The notes: generated from the sequence alone by a model not told the origin. A stretch of 64,000 bases of DNA from Deinandra increscens subsp. villosa (GCA_039602395.1 JBCNJP010000019.1:4842335-4906334), one strand, 5' to 3'; positions 23,911 through 36,159 are shown, counted from the first letter of the stretch. Numbers and translations are program-made.

Positions 23911-24218
23911 GAATAACTAACTGAAAACAGAAAAGCAATGATTATTATTTTGCAACAACGTTACCAAATCAATACAAAATCACCAAACTTTTTTTTATGA
24001 ATATGATGACTATCTGACAACATAAAATCTATTCAGGTACTAATTTTGAGACTAAAAAACTTATGTAGTTATGATTCAGGACAGAGTGGAGATTGTTAAA
24101 TTTACAATGATATTATGAAGATAGAAAACAAACAGATTACCATAAAGCAGAGCACCACATCGATCAACAAAACAAAATTGAACGAAAATTAATTCTGTAA
24201 CTATTAGGGTTTTTGGAG

Positions 24219-24873
24219 TTCACTCGATGTAAAGTAAACTTAATAGCTATTCATAAACGTAGTTTCAAAATTTATTTTCTACAACAAATTTCCAATTGGG
24301 CAAACAAAACCTAATTTTCAGATCCAGTCATCTTTTCAAATAAAATCAGCTCAGATGTTACCTTCGGAGAAGAAACGGAGAAATTGATAGCTTGACGACG
24401 ATATCAATTGAGAGCGGGGAAACAGAGAGGAGAGTGATCGGAGTTAGGGTTTTGAGCGAGAAACGAAGAGGAGATTGGGATACGAGCGCCAGCCGCCAAG
24501 AATTTGGGGTTTTTATGGGCATGTGATTTGAATTATGTGCTTTCTAATTTACCTCCTTAAGCAATTCTGTATTATTCATTCACTCCTCCAACTTAAAGTG
24601 ATTTTACATACAGGCCCTCATATTATTGCAAATTATTAATCTTCTCGACCTAACTTTTATTCTTTAGAGTGGTTAAAGTAAATAAATTTTAATCTTATCA
24701 ACATAGTGTTAATGTATTCTTGAATAAACTATGAAATATGCTCAATCTTTTCACTGATTCTTCCCTAATGTTCTTTGATCACAATCCATGGAAATAGAAA
24801 AAAAAAATCCTAATCGAATGTAAAACCACTCAAAAGTTGTTTAAACTTCAAAGTTTGACCGGACCAAATGTGT
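24219..24873 (-). promoter_or_regulatory. promoter/leader module, copy P3 (drives F-box copy 2)
   Basis: Matches P1 and P2 through leader exon, donor (GTAACATCTGAGC) and about 400 bp upstream. It ends abruptly at about 24873 after GACCGGACCAAATG, where unrelated repeat DNA begins. Confidence 0.65.
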
Positions 24874-24989
24874 GTTATTTTGATAGTTTTTTTTTTCCTG
24901 ACAAATGAACCTAAGTGAACATAGTCACAAATGAACCAAACTGAAAAGGAACCAATCGTATCAAACAAATCAAACGAACATAAATGAAG

Positions 24990-25470
24990 GTGGTGGTCCG
25001 GCGAGGTGGAGGAGGCATGTCAAGGAGGGGAAGTTCATGCTAAGCATGTGAAGGCGGATGAGATGCATGGATATGCGATTGAGGCTGGACTATGAAGGGT
25101 GTTAAACTGCTAAAAAGTGAAAATCCTAGTTTTAAGTTTTAGTCAAACGACTAAACCTCTAAATTAAAGATATTTCTAAGAAAATATATAATTAAAAAAT
25201 AACTAAAGTCTAAAAGTATTAATGTTAACAAACAAGCACAACCAAACAATACGGACAAACACAAATAAACATTTACGGACACAAATGAACGAACAAGGAC
25301 TTTGTTCATTTTCTTTGTTAAGCTAAACGAACAGGATTTTTTGTTCGTGACCGTTCATTTAGTAAACGAACGAACATAAATAAACTCTAGCCCTAACAGT
25401 TCATGAACATTTCTCTGAAATTTCGGTTCATATACAGGTCTAGGAACAACATAATGACGGTCCACGGTTT
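24990..25470 (+). repeat. dispersed repeat R1, copy 1
   Basis: Closely similar to 29926-30440: CCTAGTTTTAAGTTTTAG, CTAAACCTCTAAATTA and CAAGGACTTTGTTCAT appear in the same order. The distal half is rich in CGAAC/GTTCG words, as in non-autonomous hAT-like repeats. Function unknown. Confidence 0.6.
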
Positions 25471-26261
25471 AAAACCAGCGAGGAGCGGCGATGGTGCGAC
25501 TGGCGGTGGCGGAGATCCAATGGCGGTGCGACAGAGCTGCCGTGGTCAGATTTCTTGGTGCTGTAAACGGCTACAGCAGTAGGTTGGTCACAAGCGAAGA
25601 ACGGTTGACACAACGAGGGCTCGGGATAGTGGATTACGGTGGCTCACGGTGCGGTGTGATGGTCGTCGACGGCAGTCGGATTTGGGAGGGAGGAGAATTG
25701 TTTTCTGTGACACCCGGTCCAAAAATCAGGTCAAACTCTCTCTCCGTTGACTTTTGTTGACTTTTATTATGTGATGATTATGTGATTATTGTTTTAAAAC
25801 CGCATGATTAACTACGTTAGTTAAACGATTAACTGGTATGAAATTCGCGTTAAATAACTGTGAAATATGAACGTTTCATATTATTATTAGTGGAACTTTA
25901 ATAATAAGAAATTAAATATAAAATTCGATATTTTATATTTTATCAAACTAATTCAAACCGTTAAAACGTTTTATGAACTTAAAATGTTATGAAAAACGTT
26001 ACGTTGTCAAGACTTAGCCAAACGAGTGAACGTTTAACCTCATTGGGCCCGGTAAGCCCAATAAGCCCAAAAATGTCCGGATTAACCCGAAAATTTACCT
26101 GGAAGTTCACCTCGACGCATCAAGTAAATCTCCCAACCCGGATACCCGACCCACGGCCCGAAATACATTGGGCCGAACCCGGCCCAATCCCTTTTCTTTC
26201 CCTCTCGCGGCCCAACCCGGAACCCCCGACCCGCCTACCCTCGGCCCATCTCCAAAATATT

Positions 26262-26383
26262 AACGGGCTTCGGCCCGTTCCACCATTAAAACCCATAATG
26301 GGCTACGGCCCATCCCCCTATCAACTTTCAAATGGGCTTCGGCCCATAACCCCTTTTCCCTTTCGATTGGGCTTCGGCCCAAT
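26262..26383. repeat. cluster of four GGGC-TTCG/TACG-GCCC hairpins
   Basis: Perfect inverted repeats ACGGGCTTCGGCCCGT (about 26263), ATGGGCTACGGCCCAT (about 26298), ATGGGCTTCGGCCCAT (26332) and ATTGGGCTTCGGCCCAAT (26366). Three have a cUUCGg-type loop if transcribed. They lie about 300 bp upstream of the TATA-like site. Confidence 0.8.
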
Positions 26384-27264
26384 TGTAAACAAATTGATTT
26401 AATTTGTTTTAAACCCACTAGTTTTATAAACCTTTCAACCCACTAATATTTTTATAAAATTGGGACCAACAACCTTTATAAAAATAAAAACTACCATTCA
26501 ATTGGATTAAATATACTTAAATTATATTTTAAAAAGTTATGATTTTATTTAACTCCTATCACCCCCATATTTTATAAAAGCTTCTCATCTTTTAGAAAAT
26601 TTATAAAAACTAATCACCTACTCTTGATTAGTTAGGATTAATGTGGGATTGACAACACTAAATTACCCAATGGATATTAATCCAACTTTTGAGTATAAGT
26701 AGGAGACCAAGTCCCCTTTGGTTCCCCCACACCCAACACAAACACTCAAACTCTCTCCCTCTCCCTTGCTTGAGCCGGCCGAGAACCCCCCTCCACCACC
26801 CTGCCGCCGCCGCCGGACCACCGCCGGCCACCCTCCACCGCCGCTACTCCGCCTACCGGACCACCGTCGGACCGCCGCCACCTCCACCGATTTTCTTCTT
26901 GATTCTTGTGAGTCTTCTAACTCACATTTTCTACACACTTTCCACCCCAATGAAACCCTCAAGTCTTGACAACAACCAACCAAATAACTAAGAATGTTTG
27001 TGTTTTGTTTAATCAACTAACAAAAACTCTATCTTTAACCCCCTTTCTTCCAAGATCAAACACTTTTTGGTGCATTTAAAATGCTTAAAGATAGCCAAAA
27101 AGTGTGGTGAAACACACTTATGAAATCCAATGAAAGTAATATGGTGTGCACCATGATTCTTGTAAATATGAAATCTTGATTTCATAGTTAGTTGTTTTAA
27201 ACAAAACTCAAACCTCTTCATATAAATTAAATGATAACTAAGAATCTATACATGTTTATGTTTA

Positions 27265-27545
27265 TTTGTCCTAACACCAATGTGTTAGTTGATGTTTATA
27301 TATTTTATGTCCTAACATGAAAATGTTAGTTGATAGTTTGTTTTTGATGTCCTAACATGAAAATGTTAGTTGATAGTTTATTATTTGATGTCCTAACATG
27401 AGAATATTAGTTGATTGTTATTTATGTTTAAAAGTCCTAACACCAATGTGTTAGTTGATTATTTATTTGTTTATAAGTCCTAACACCAGAGTGTTAGTTG
27501 ATTGTTATGTTATATGTCCTAACACAATGTGTTAGTTGATTAATT
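27265..27545. repeat. palindromic minisatellite, about seven units of roughly 35-55 bp
   Basis: Each unit contains GTCCTAACAccaatGTGTTAGTTGAT or a close variant, so every repeat can form a CTAACA/TGTTAG stem. Spacing is irregular and AT-rich. Confidence 0.8.
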
Positions 27546-28600
27546 ACAAATCATATTATGTTACATGTTGAAAACAATGTTAATCAAATAAATCTCCTAA
27601 ACTAAATGAAATGATTAAACAAAGTTACATATGTAACTTATAACATAAATGGTTAAAATAAAGACACAAAAAGAATTTTTATAGATTTTGTTTCTAAAAA
27701 TGGTAAGAATAATATTTATGTCAAATGATTGGTTTGACATAAATACTTGGATTTATTACAAGTTTTAACCTTTCTAAAACTTTTATTATAAATAGACATT
27801 TTTCTATAAAAAGTCACATGTGAAAATAAATATTTTTATAAAAGGATTTTTATAAAAATAAATCATTTAAAGTCATTGACTTTAAATACTTATATGGATT
27901 TTTAATGTTACTTTGATGAAATCAAAGTAACCACAAAATGGAATACATCCGTTAGAGATTTTAAATAAAATCAAGTTTTATAGAGACAAGCTTATATAAA
28001 TCCAAGCGTCGTTACAATGTTTTGAAAATGTTTAAGAAGAAATAAATATTTCATGTCAAAGAAATACTTTAAACGATTTCAAAAACTATAAAATGTTGCG
28101 ATTTAAAATAAAAGCTTAAAATCCCTTCATAATCAAAAGTGAAGCAAATGATTATTTTTGTCAAATAATTATTTACTAAGGATTTAAAAAGTTTTTTATT
28201 CACAAAAATATGAGAAACCATAATTATTTAAGGATAATTATAACTTGCAAGATTAATTAATCAAGTCCATAATTATTTACCTAAAAATAATTATAACGAA
28301 CTTATAAAAATAATAATAAATGTTATTATTTTTAAACTCGATGTTCAATACTTGATTTAGTTAATAATTGATGATTCCTTGTTATATTTATTAAACATAA
28401 CTATGATTAATCATGAAAGTATTTATTTAATAAATACAAGTTAACGGGTTTCAAAAATGCAAACGGATTAAAACGTCAAGACTTGACCGGTATCACTTGG
28501 GCGACTTATGTTACTCAATTGATCATTGACCTTATGCATATGCTTATTAAATGATTTAGGACGTTACGTGCTACCGTTCTTATCCTGCTAGATTTCTACA
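27546..28600. other. AT-rich interior of element L1
   Basis: Very AT-rich DNA with many AAATAATTAT-type words. No ORF or bounded element recognised. Confidence 0.5.
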
Positions 28601-29477
28601 TACCTGCTGATTCTGTGAGTCTCACGGCCCCTTTTCCTTTTAACTGTTTTATACTTTGGGGGAGAAATCATGAAAACAATTAAATGCTTTTTACTTAATA
28701 TTATGGTTTATCTGTTAGCCGTATGACTACTTGTTCTCTTACTGATTGCCCAACCTGGTACATTATCGTTATAAACGTTTGTACAACCGTAATCCCACCA
28801 TTAATTGATTTCAGTTAGTTCTGTACGAAACGATAGCTAGTGAATAGATCTATTTGGGTTGACAACCCTACCCTAACTGGTAGCTCCAACTCTGACTCCG
28901 GATTGTCTGGGGGTACACGTCAGTTATTCTGCTCTGTTTAACATCTCTGGGCAAGGGATGTTGGGTGGGTAAACCGTTAGGTATTGAAATCAAGGTTCAG
29001 GTGAGCTCATACATCCACAACGATAAACCCTTGTAATATTTAAGTATACTGAAAACTGATTTACAACTGTTTAACTGATAAATCATAAACCTGTGAACCT
29101 CACCAACTTTATGTTGACCCGTTTTAAATTCATGATTTCTTAGGTAATTGATGCAACTTCGTGAAGACATGCAAATGGGGCTTACTCACGCTATCGGGCC
29201 TGCTTTTGGAGTCATAGTCCCGATTTCCCTAAATAAACCGTTAAATGTTTTATTATTAATTTAAGACTTGTTTTCGAAATGTAAGACATTATCATTATCC
29301 ACTATCATTTTCCGATGCAATATAATGACGTAATGTTTTATAAAGTTTTAAATGTATTAGTTATTGTTCTATGTATCCTCGACTATGATTCCATTCTCGT
29401 TCACACCCGATACCGTTGACCGGGTTGTGACAGATTTCTCCAAGATTTCTTTTGATGCAAGATTAGTTGGGGTGGAT

Positions 29478-29925
29478 GTCACGACCAACGACCCGCTTAA
29501 ACGCGCGTGTTAAACTTGAAATCATGAAGGTTTCGATGAAGCTTCCAGAAAGATCAAGAATGATGGAGAAAACTCTTAGAAAATATCCAAGGAACATTAT
29601 GGAGTAGTCTATAGTAAATCCCATGTAAATATCAAAGACATAACTGTAGAAAACTATAGAAAAGTGTAGAAATGTTGTGAATGATGCTAGTTACACTATA
29701 AATAGGAGGTGCACGGTGGTCATTTTGCAAACCACCTCAAGAAGTTAGCACAACAAACATACTTGTAAAAGCGTTCTCTTGTAAACCATTCTCATGTAAT
29801 ATAAATCGTTTCCTTGTGTAACCAATCTCTCGATCCTTGTTTTAGTCATTTGAACCGTTGCTCGATTTAGGTAGGGTTTATCTTAGTATGGTGACTAAGA
29901 TCTGTACGTGAGTTAGAGAATTACT
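29478..29925 (+). mobile_element. probable LTR fragment
   Basis: Starts TGTCACGACCAACGACCCG. It has a TATA box ACTATAAATAGG at about 29696 and a leader containing AACAAACATACTTGTAAAAG. It ends at the R1 repeat boundary without a CA terminus or target duplication, so it is an LTR remnant at best. Confidence 0.45.
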
Positions 29926-30440
29926 CCGTGAGGCAAAGTGGAGAAGGCGTGTCGAGGAGGCGAAGTTCAAGCTAAGCAGGTGGAGGTCGGCGAATGAGAT
30001 GAGTGGATATGTGATGGAGGCTGGACTCAGGAAATACTGATCTGTTAAAAAGTTAAAGTCCTAGTTTTAAGTTTTAGCCAAACAACTAAACCTCTAAATT
30101 AGAGATATTTCTAAAAAATATATAATTAAAAAATAACTAATGTCTAAAAGTATTAATGTTAACAACAAATACAACTGAACAATACGAACAACACACAAAG
30201 GAACGTTCATGAACATACTTATCGAACGTTCACGAACACAAATGAAAGAACAAGGACTTTGTTCATGTTCTTTGTTAAGCTAATCGAACGAGATTTTTTG
30301 TTCATGTCTGTTCATTTAGTAAACGAATGAACATAAATGAATTCTTGCCCTAACGGTTCACGAATATTTCTTTAAAATTTTGGTTCTTTTATATGCCTGA
30401 GAATAACATAGTGGCAATCCAAGGTTTAAAACCCGATTTG
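29926..30440 (+). repeat. dispersed repeat R1, copy 2
   Basis: Second copy of the 24990-25470 repeat in the same orientation. Confidence 0.6.
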
Positions 30441-31460
30441 AACCAAACGGTTTGACCGGTTGAATTGGCCACTAGAGGCTAAGTTGATTCGGTCTCGAAT
30501 GTTTGTCTGATCACCAACATGGTATATCTAAACCTGTAGTTAGTTTAGATCTAAACCTCTTGCTTCGGTCACTATTAGTATTACGTTATTTATGGTTTGT
30601 AGCCTCATGTAATAACCATAATATATGGACTTCTTATGGTCCATCCTTCATAACATGTGTCCATCTTTCACAAAATTAAAGGTTTTGTTTCTTACATATT
30701 TTGGAGGGATAAATGGAGGTCAAGTACCCGTATAGTCTAACAAAAGAGAACCCGGTTTATTCTACCAAGAGTGTTATTCTCAATAAACCAATAGAAGTTA
30801 TTTATATGTAGCAAACCATACGAGTGAAATATCAGTTGGAAGTTGGAACACATTTATCTATCCATTTATATAGTCACGATAAGAAAAAACTAAAAACATC
30901 AAATTTCAAACTTCTTTAAACGTATGCAAGAACTTCTTTATCCTTTTAGAAAAAGAGTCATTTGGCCTCAGCCCTGCCCTCCTCCCCTCCTCCCCCTTCC
31001 ACATCGCTCTTGTCTCCTCCTTCTGGCCTCCACTCCACTCCTACTGCGCTCATTGAGCTCATTTATTCTACGTTGCATTTCGGCCTCCTCCAATTGTTGA
31101 AGATTGTGCATCGCATAAGTTCCGCAACAAAAAGTATTCCTTTAAGCTAATAGCACATCTAGATCCTTATTTCATTGATCAAAGAAATCACTCACGGTGT
31201 ATTAGCAAATTGCATGGCGATGAGCGCTTCGGTTTTTGCCTCAATGAAAAAACAGTAAGATGTTGTCCTGCAAAAAATATATATTCATGTTACATTAGAG
31301 TCACTAGCTACATTATTCTCCTATTGAAGACAAAAAGGAAAAATAAATGCTTACGAAGCTTGATGATGGCATTTGAAGGGGTCATCATTAGTAGTTTCTG
31401 AAACGTACTGATGCATTTCGTGACGTTCATCGTCAGCCATAATTTGAAATGTAATTGTAA
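30441..31460. other. intergenic, nothing firmly recognised
   Basis: Includes a CT-rich stretch at 30966-31030 that gives a Pro/Ser-rich open frame (30962-31150). No domain is recognised and a gene is not claimed. Confidence 0.5.
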
Positions 31461-31599
31461 CACCCGGTTTAGGGGTGTTAAAAATTCATTCAACATAAAT
31501 AATGTATTATTGTAAAATAAATAACAATTTGGTTAGTTTAATTAAGTAGTCTAATAATTTTAATTGTATAAACTCATGATTGAAACTATATGGGTGTTT

Positions 31600-31800
31600 G
31601 GATTTCGAACCTGATTCGAAGATCTCGAAATTCAGTTCAATTCGATTTGAAAATGAGCAATTCCAAATTCGATTCGAAATTTTAAATTTGAAATTTATTC
31701 GATTCGAACTCTAAATCGAATTTTGAATCGAATTAGAATTAGAATCATAATTTAATTCCATTCAAGTTAGAATTAAAATTCGATTCGCCTTGGAAAACTC
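31600..31800. repeat. TTCGAAT-rich fold-back repeat
   Basis: Dense GATTCGAA/TTCGAATC and AATTCGATT words on both strands. Looks like a MITE remnant. Confidence 0.4.
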
Positions 31801-31826
31801 CTCCTACTCAATGGGTATAATCGATA

Positions 31827-32024
31827 CTAACGATCATACAAGGAAGGCCATGTCTCTGTTCGTACGCGTCGTATAAAAACATCATATATATCTTGTTTAG
31901 TTGGTGCACGTAAACATTCATCTTTGTATAAAATAACCATATTGTTGCAAAAGAATTGTAGACATTCACGCGAAGTTCTAGCGGACATAGCTAAATATTG
32001 ATCATAGTTGTCGCGCGCGCGCAC
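31827..32024 (-). pseudogene. PIF/Harbinger transposase fragment (DDE_4, ALP1/HARBI1-like)
   Basis: The frame encodes YDQYLAMSARTSRECLQFF and LYKDECLRAPTKQDI, which align with the EYDEFLEISERTARECLHRF and LYRDEFFRSPTSHDI part of the transposase remnant at 34.1-34.5 kb. It covers only the region before the first catalytic Asp. Adjacent upstream DNA is CG repeats and an 18-base G run, so the rest is lost. A dead fragment. Confidence 0.65.
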
Positions 32025-32032
32025 GAGGAGTG

Positions 32033-32053
32033 TGGGGGGGGGGGGGGGGGGCT
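32033..32053 (+). repeat. poly-G tract
   Basis: About 18 consecutive G directly after a CGCGCGCG stretch and adjacent to the transposase fragment. Confidence 0.9.
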
Positions 32054-32339
32054 ATATTCCGTAAGGTGTCGCCTTTGCCGGTCAACTACCATTTCCACGA
32101 TCGTCAATGACCATAATTTGAACGCCTTTATCTTTGGTCAGCGACTTTTGTTTTTAAATAAAAAAATTATAACAGTCGCCAACGACAAAATACAACGCCG
32201 TTAGAGGTTCCCAGTCTACCGACTTGGGAGCGCCTAGCGACTTTTGCAACCATGCATGTGACACAATTAAGAAAATAAGAATAAGGGCATTTTAGTCTTA
32301 AAACAAATTATGCATATAATGTTGTTTTGACATCAAACA

Positions 32340-32720
32340 ATACATATATAAAATCAGTACAATTTTAATGCAAACCAACATAATTATATGTACTGTCTTT
32401 TTTTAAAACAGTACAAATAATGTTTTAATAACATAAAACAATACAAATAATGTTGTCTTAACGTAAAACAATACAAATAATGTTGTCCAAACGTAAACTA
32501 CTACATATATAAAATCAATATATTTTTAATACAAACTAAAACAACTATATTTGTTGTTTTACTTCAAAAAAAAATATGTTGTTTTAAATACAAAACAACA
32601 AAAAAATAATTGTTTTAATATAAAGACAAAACGTACAACACAAAATGATACAAGTCATATTGTTTAAATATAACAATTATTACAAAGTAGTACACTTTTT
32701 TGAAAACCAGTACAAATATG
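32340..32720 (+). repeat. degenerate tandem repeat (AAACAATACAAATAATGTTGT-like)
   Basis: AAAACAATACAAATAATGTT and close variants recur about every 40 bases, then decay to the right. Confidence 0.55.
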
Positions 32721-33362
32721 ATAAACTAGTACACTTTTTAAAAGAATTTTTTAAATTTTTTAATATATCAATACTATACTTAAATTAAAGAGCAATTATA
32801 GTGTATTTTATAGAAAATTAAATCGTATGAAAAATTATGAACATTTATAAAACGTGGGGGAAACTTAAAAATCTTGATTTTACATCGTTATCGTTGAATG
32901 AGCCAATTCAAAAACAACTGAATTATTACAAAATCATCAAAGATTGAGATTCCTTATTTCGATTTCATGTTCACATCGTTGAGAGGGTCTATTCGAGAAC
33001 AATTGGATGATAACAAAATTATAAAAAATTAAGATTCCTTATTTCGATTTCACGTTCACAACTACGCTCGTTATAAAGCACGGGGAACTCCAAACTAGTT
33101 ATTATTATAACGACATCAACACCCTCCCTTTATCCATCGACCCGATTCTACACCGCCATACCTCCTCCAGCTTCTGCCGCTTTCATATTATCTTCCTTCC
33201 ATCTGCATCGCATATTTTCAATTTAGAAAATGAAAAACGGCTTTCTAATGAAAGTTCTGTATTTCAACAACTTCAAATTGATTAATTTGCATCGCATATT
33301 TCAATTGATTTTATTTTATAACAGAAATTCAGAAACAAATTAAATTTGTTCAGTTGTTATTA

Positions 33363-35153
33363 GGAGTGTGGTATTATGGAAGTGGGGTAATGTGACTTTA
33401 TTTTTTAGAACCAATAAAATAATGTCAACTTATATTTGTAAAAAAAGAAGTCATGGAATCCACAACTACTAGGTATGGTTTCACAAAGTGAGCCTCGCGG
33501 CTTCTCCAACAACACCTCGTTTTTTTTTTGTTTTTTTTTTTATGCAAATAAAACTTTATTATTTTCCATAAAACAATATTAAAACACAATATAATAAAAC
33601 ATAAAAATACAATTAAAAACTGATTTTGGAAACTTAATCGTTCATCTCCTCTTCGGTTAAAACAATCTCCATGTGTTGGGCAATATGCTCCGTGATATCA
33701 AATTTAAGTTTAAAATGTGTCTCCGAATCTCGTAATTCCAAGATAACATTTGGGTCGATAACCGGGGCCACTGGAGGATCGCAAATGTGGTCCGGTGATA
33801 TCACGCTACCCTCGTCTTTGAGAACCATGTTGTGAAGTATCATTACGGTATACATAATATTCTCCATTAGCTCTTTCTTCATTAGACACCATTTTCGGTC
33901 AACTATCGCCCACTTTGATTTTAAAAGACGGAACGCTCTTTCGGCGTCTTTTCTAACCCACTCTTGTATTTTCTTCATTTTTTCTCTTTGATATCAAAAG
34001 GATGTCAAAACGTCTTCACAAACGTAGACCAAGGGAGGTATATGCCATCCGCGAGGTAATAACCACGTTTGTATTCTCTACCGTTTACAACAAAAGGACA
34101 TCTTGGTGCCACACCATGCAATTCATTTCAAAATAAGGGTGACTGGTTAAGAACGTTGATGTCGTTGTTGGAACCAACAACACCAAAATACCCGTGCCAA
34201 AACCACGTATCTTGAGAAGCAACCGCCTCGAGTATGATCGTTGGTTTTGGATTATCACCCCGATGATATTGTGTGCTATACCTTGTTGGATAATTTCTCC
34301 ATTCCCAATGAGAACAATCGATGCTTCCAATCATCCCTGGAATGACATGCCTCTCTAAATGTGCATCATACAAAAGAGAAATATCGTGGCTTGTAGGTGA
34401 ACGGAAAAATTCATCTCGATAGAGCTTAAGAATAGCATCAGAAAAACGATGTAGGCATTCACGTGCCGTTCTTTCAGAAATTTCTAAAAATTCATCATAT
34501 TCGTCAGGAACATTACCGTGTGTTAAATGACGAATAGCCACCGTACATTTCTGTAGAGGTAAACTTTCCCTGTTGGTCGCGTCTAATGTGAACCATGGAA
34601 AGTTTTCTTCGATAACGCTAACAATTTAAAAAAAAATCGCTTAGACATCCGAAATCTATCATGAAAAATACATTCGGTGTAACGGGGAGCATTGGAGAAA
34701 TATAGCTCGACCAAGCGTTGATGACCGATTTCCCAGTCACGAAAAATTCTATTTCTCCGCCGAGGCCCGTGACCTCTTGTTCTTCTTGTTGAATGACGTT
34801 CACACAATGGTTGAGGTACTCGATCACATCCTTGTACGAACCATCAGAACTGGTAGACGAACTAACCATTTCAGGTGGTAAAATAATTCCCAATGATCCA
34901 TTAAAATATTAAAAGAAAGTATATAAAATATGAGAGAAAGTAGATGTAGAGAGATATGTAGTTTTTGTAAAAATTAAATGCTACTAGTCGTTGGTAGTTG
35001 GCAACTGTCACAAGATGCGCTGCTTGGCGCTGCTTAACCAAGCCGTGACGGCTCAAAAAAGAAGCAGCAAGATGGAGCAGCAGCTACGGCGGTATCAAAG
35101 CCATGAGGAGCCATGGAGCAGCGGCATAAAGCCGCTTCTGATACCGCCCATCC
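33363..35153 (-). mobile_element. PIF/Harbinger element with TTA target duplication
   Basis: The left end GGAGTGTGGTATTATGG and the reverse complement of the right end GGATGGGCGGTATCAG form imperfect terminal inverted repeats. Each end is flanked by TTA (33360-33362 and 35154-35156), the standard PIF/Harbinger target. The 1791-bp element carries only a transposase frame; the Myb/NAM-like second ORF of autonomous relatives is missing. Confidence 0.8.
33634..34893 (-). pseudogene. PIF/Harbinger transposase (ALP1/HARBI1-like), inactivated
   Basis: Consecutive minus-strand pieces give one protein in order: a start near 34893 (MGIILPPEMV), a segment with RRTRGHGPRRRNRIF and FRMSKRFFF, the core at 34541-34128, then the C-terminal part from 33978. 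Catalytic positions are visible: D in GSIDCSHWEW, D in GSNNDINVL, and E in KDAERAFRLLKSKW. Frameshifts occur near 34800 and 34580, a stop follows DINVLNQSPLF at 34128, and another break lies near 34000, so it cannot encode active transposase. Family role: cut-and-paste DDE transposase; some plant relatives are domesticated chromatin proteins. Confidence 0.8.
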
Positions 35154-35159
35154 TTAACA

Positions 35160-36090
35160 ATTTGTCGACCGTAGCGAGAAAAAAAAAACGATTTTGACTT
35201 TTTTTTTAATATAGCATGTATGTATAGCTAATAGAAAGAGCATTTAGGGCTTTTTTTAATTTTTAAATGTAGTTAATAGAAAAAGCATTTAGGGTTTTTT
35301 TTTAATTTTTAAATGTCGTTCTCGTCAATGGTTTGACTTTCACAATTTAACGCTCATTCTTCTTCTTCTTCTTCACGATGGTTTGCTCATCTCTGATTCA
35401 CGATTGCTGCTCCATCTTCTGATTCACGATTGTTGCTCCATCTGAATGCTTCAAGATCATCTTCTCGAAGACTTCTGGTTTGATTTGCTTCATCATTAGC
35501 CCTTAATCAGGTTCTTTGACTTTCGTTGACTGTTAAATATGCTTCAATTGATCGAGTCACCGATATGTTCTTGCTTCATTGTGGTTCTTTTATTGTCCAG
35601 ATCGTTCTTGAGGTAGTTTAAGATGACTAATTTTTTTTTGTGTAAGTTGTAAATTACATATGAGTTGTTATTCTACTTTTTTATAGCTGAATTTGTTCTT
35701 TAGATGAATATTGAGTTAGTGATAGCGTACTATAGCTATTTTGGTGGTATGTGAATATTTGGTTAGTGGTTATAATTACTAATTTGCTACAGTATTTTGA
35801 ATTCTTAATGAAAGTAATATTTCTTAATTTTTTTACTATTTCATCGTTAGATACAAAATAGCGATCGCTATTTTATCGCTATAGCTACATAGCATACAAG
35901 TAGCTTGTCGCTATTTATCGTTATTCTCTATTGACAATTATACGAGTAACAACATTATCTGCTTTTAAAATTTTTGTCTGCTTTTATATTCATAAAATCT
36001 AACTCTATACAACTTTTTACAACAAAATTTTTATTGTTTTAACTACATGAGATCACAAATTAAATAAGGAGAAATACTGATTTTTGGATC
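35160..36090. other. intergenic, nothing firmly recognised
   Basis: A leader-like CTTCTTCTTCTTC stretch near 35350 and a palindrome-rich TAGCGATCGCTA region near 35860 are present. No gene or termini established. Confidence 0.45.
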
Positions 36091-36159
36091 AGTATGCTAT
36101 GTTTCTTTTGTTAGTTTTTCATGTACTTTCTTAGATATGTGTAGTTGTTTCATGTTTGG

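Larger units (their letters stand above)
25706..29432 (+). mobile_element. large LTR-like element L1 (solo LTR or LARD-like), 3.7 kb
   Basis: Begins TGTGACACCCGGTC and ends GACCGGGTTGTGACA, giving TG...CA ends with extended inverted termini. It has a promoter-like GTATAAGTAG at 26693, then a CT-rich leader, a GC-rich stretch, a possible donor at 26908, AT-rich interior and acceptor-like TTTCTTAG at 29143. The box CTCACCAAC...GTTGAC near 29100 is shared with the two other large elements. No coding domain is found. Flanks TTTTC and GATTT do not match, so a target duplication is not shown. Confidence 0.6.

Noticed and set aside
25989..26402. Pro-rich open frame of 137 codons
   Set aside because: Produced by the CCCGG/GGGCTTCGGCCC-rich promoter-like part of element L1; no domain.
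26663..27016. Overlapping Pro/Gly-rich open frames on both strands
   Set aside because: GC-rich leader of L1; mirrored frames on opposite strands are expected from composition.
31462..31490. Further LTR start (TGTAACACCCGGTTTAGGGG)
   Set aside because: Only a start-like motif was seen, with no matching end or duplication.
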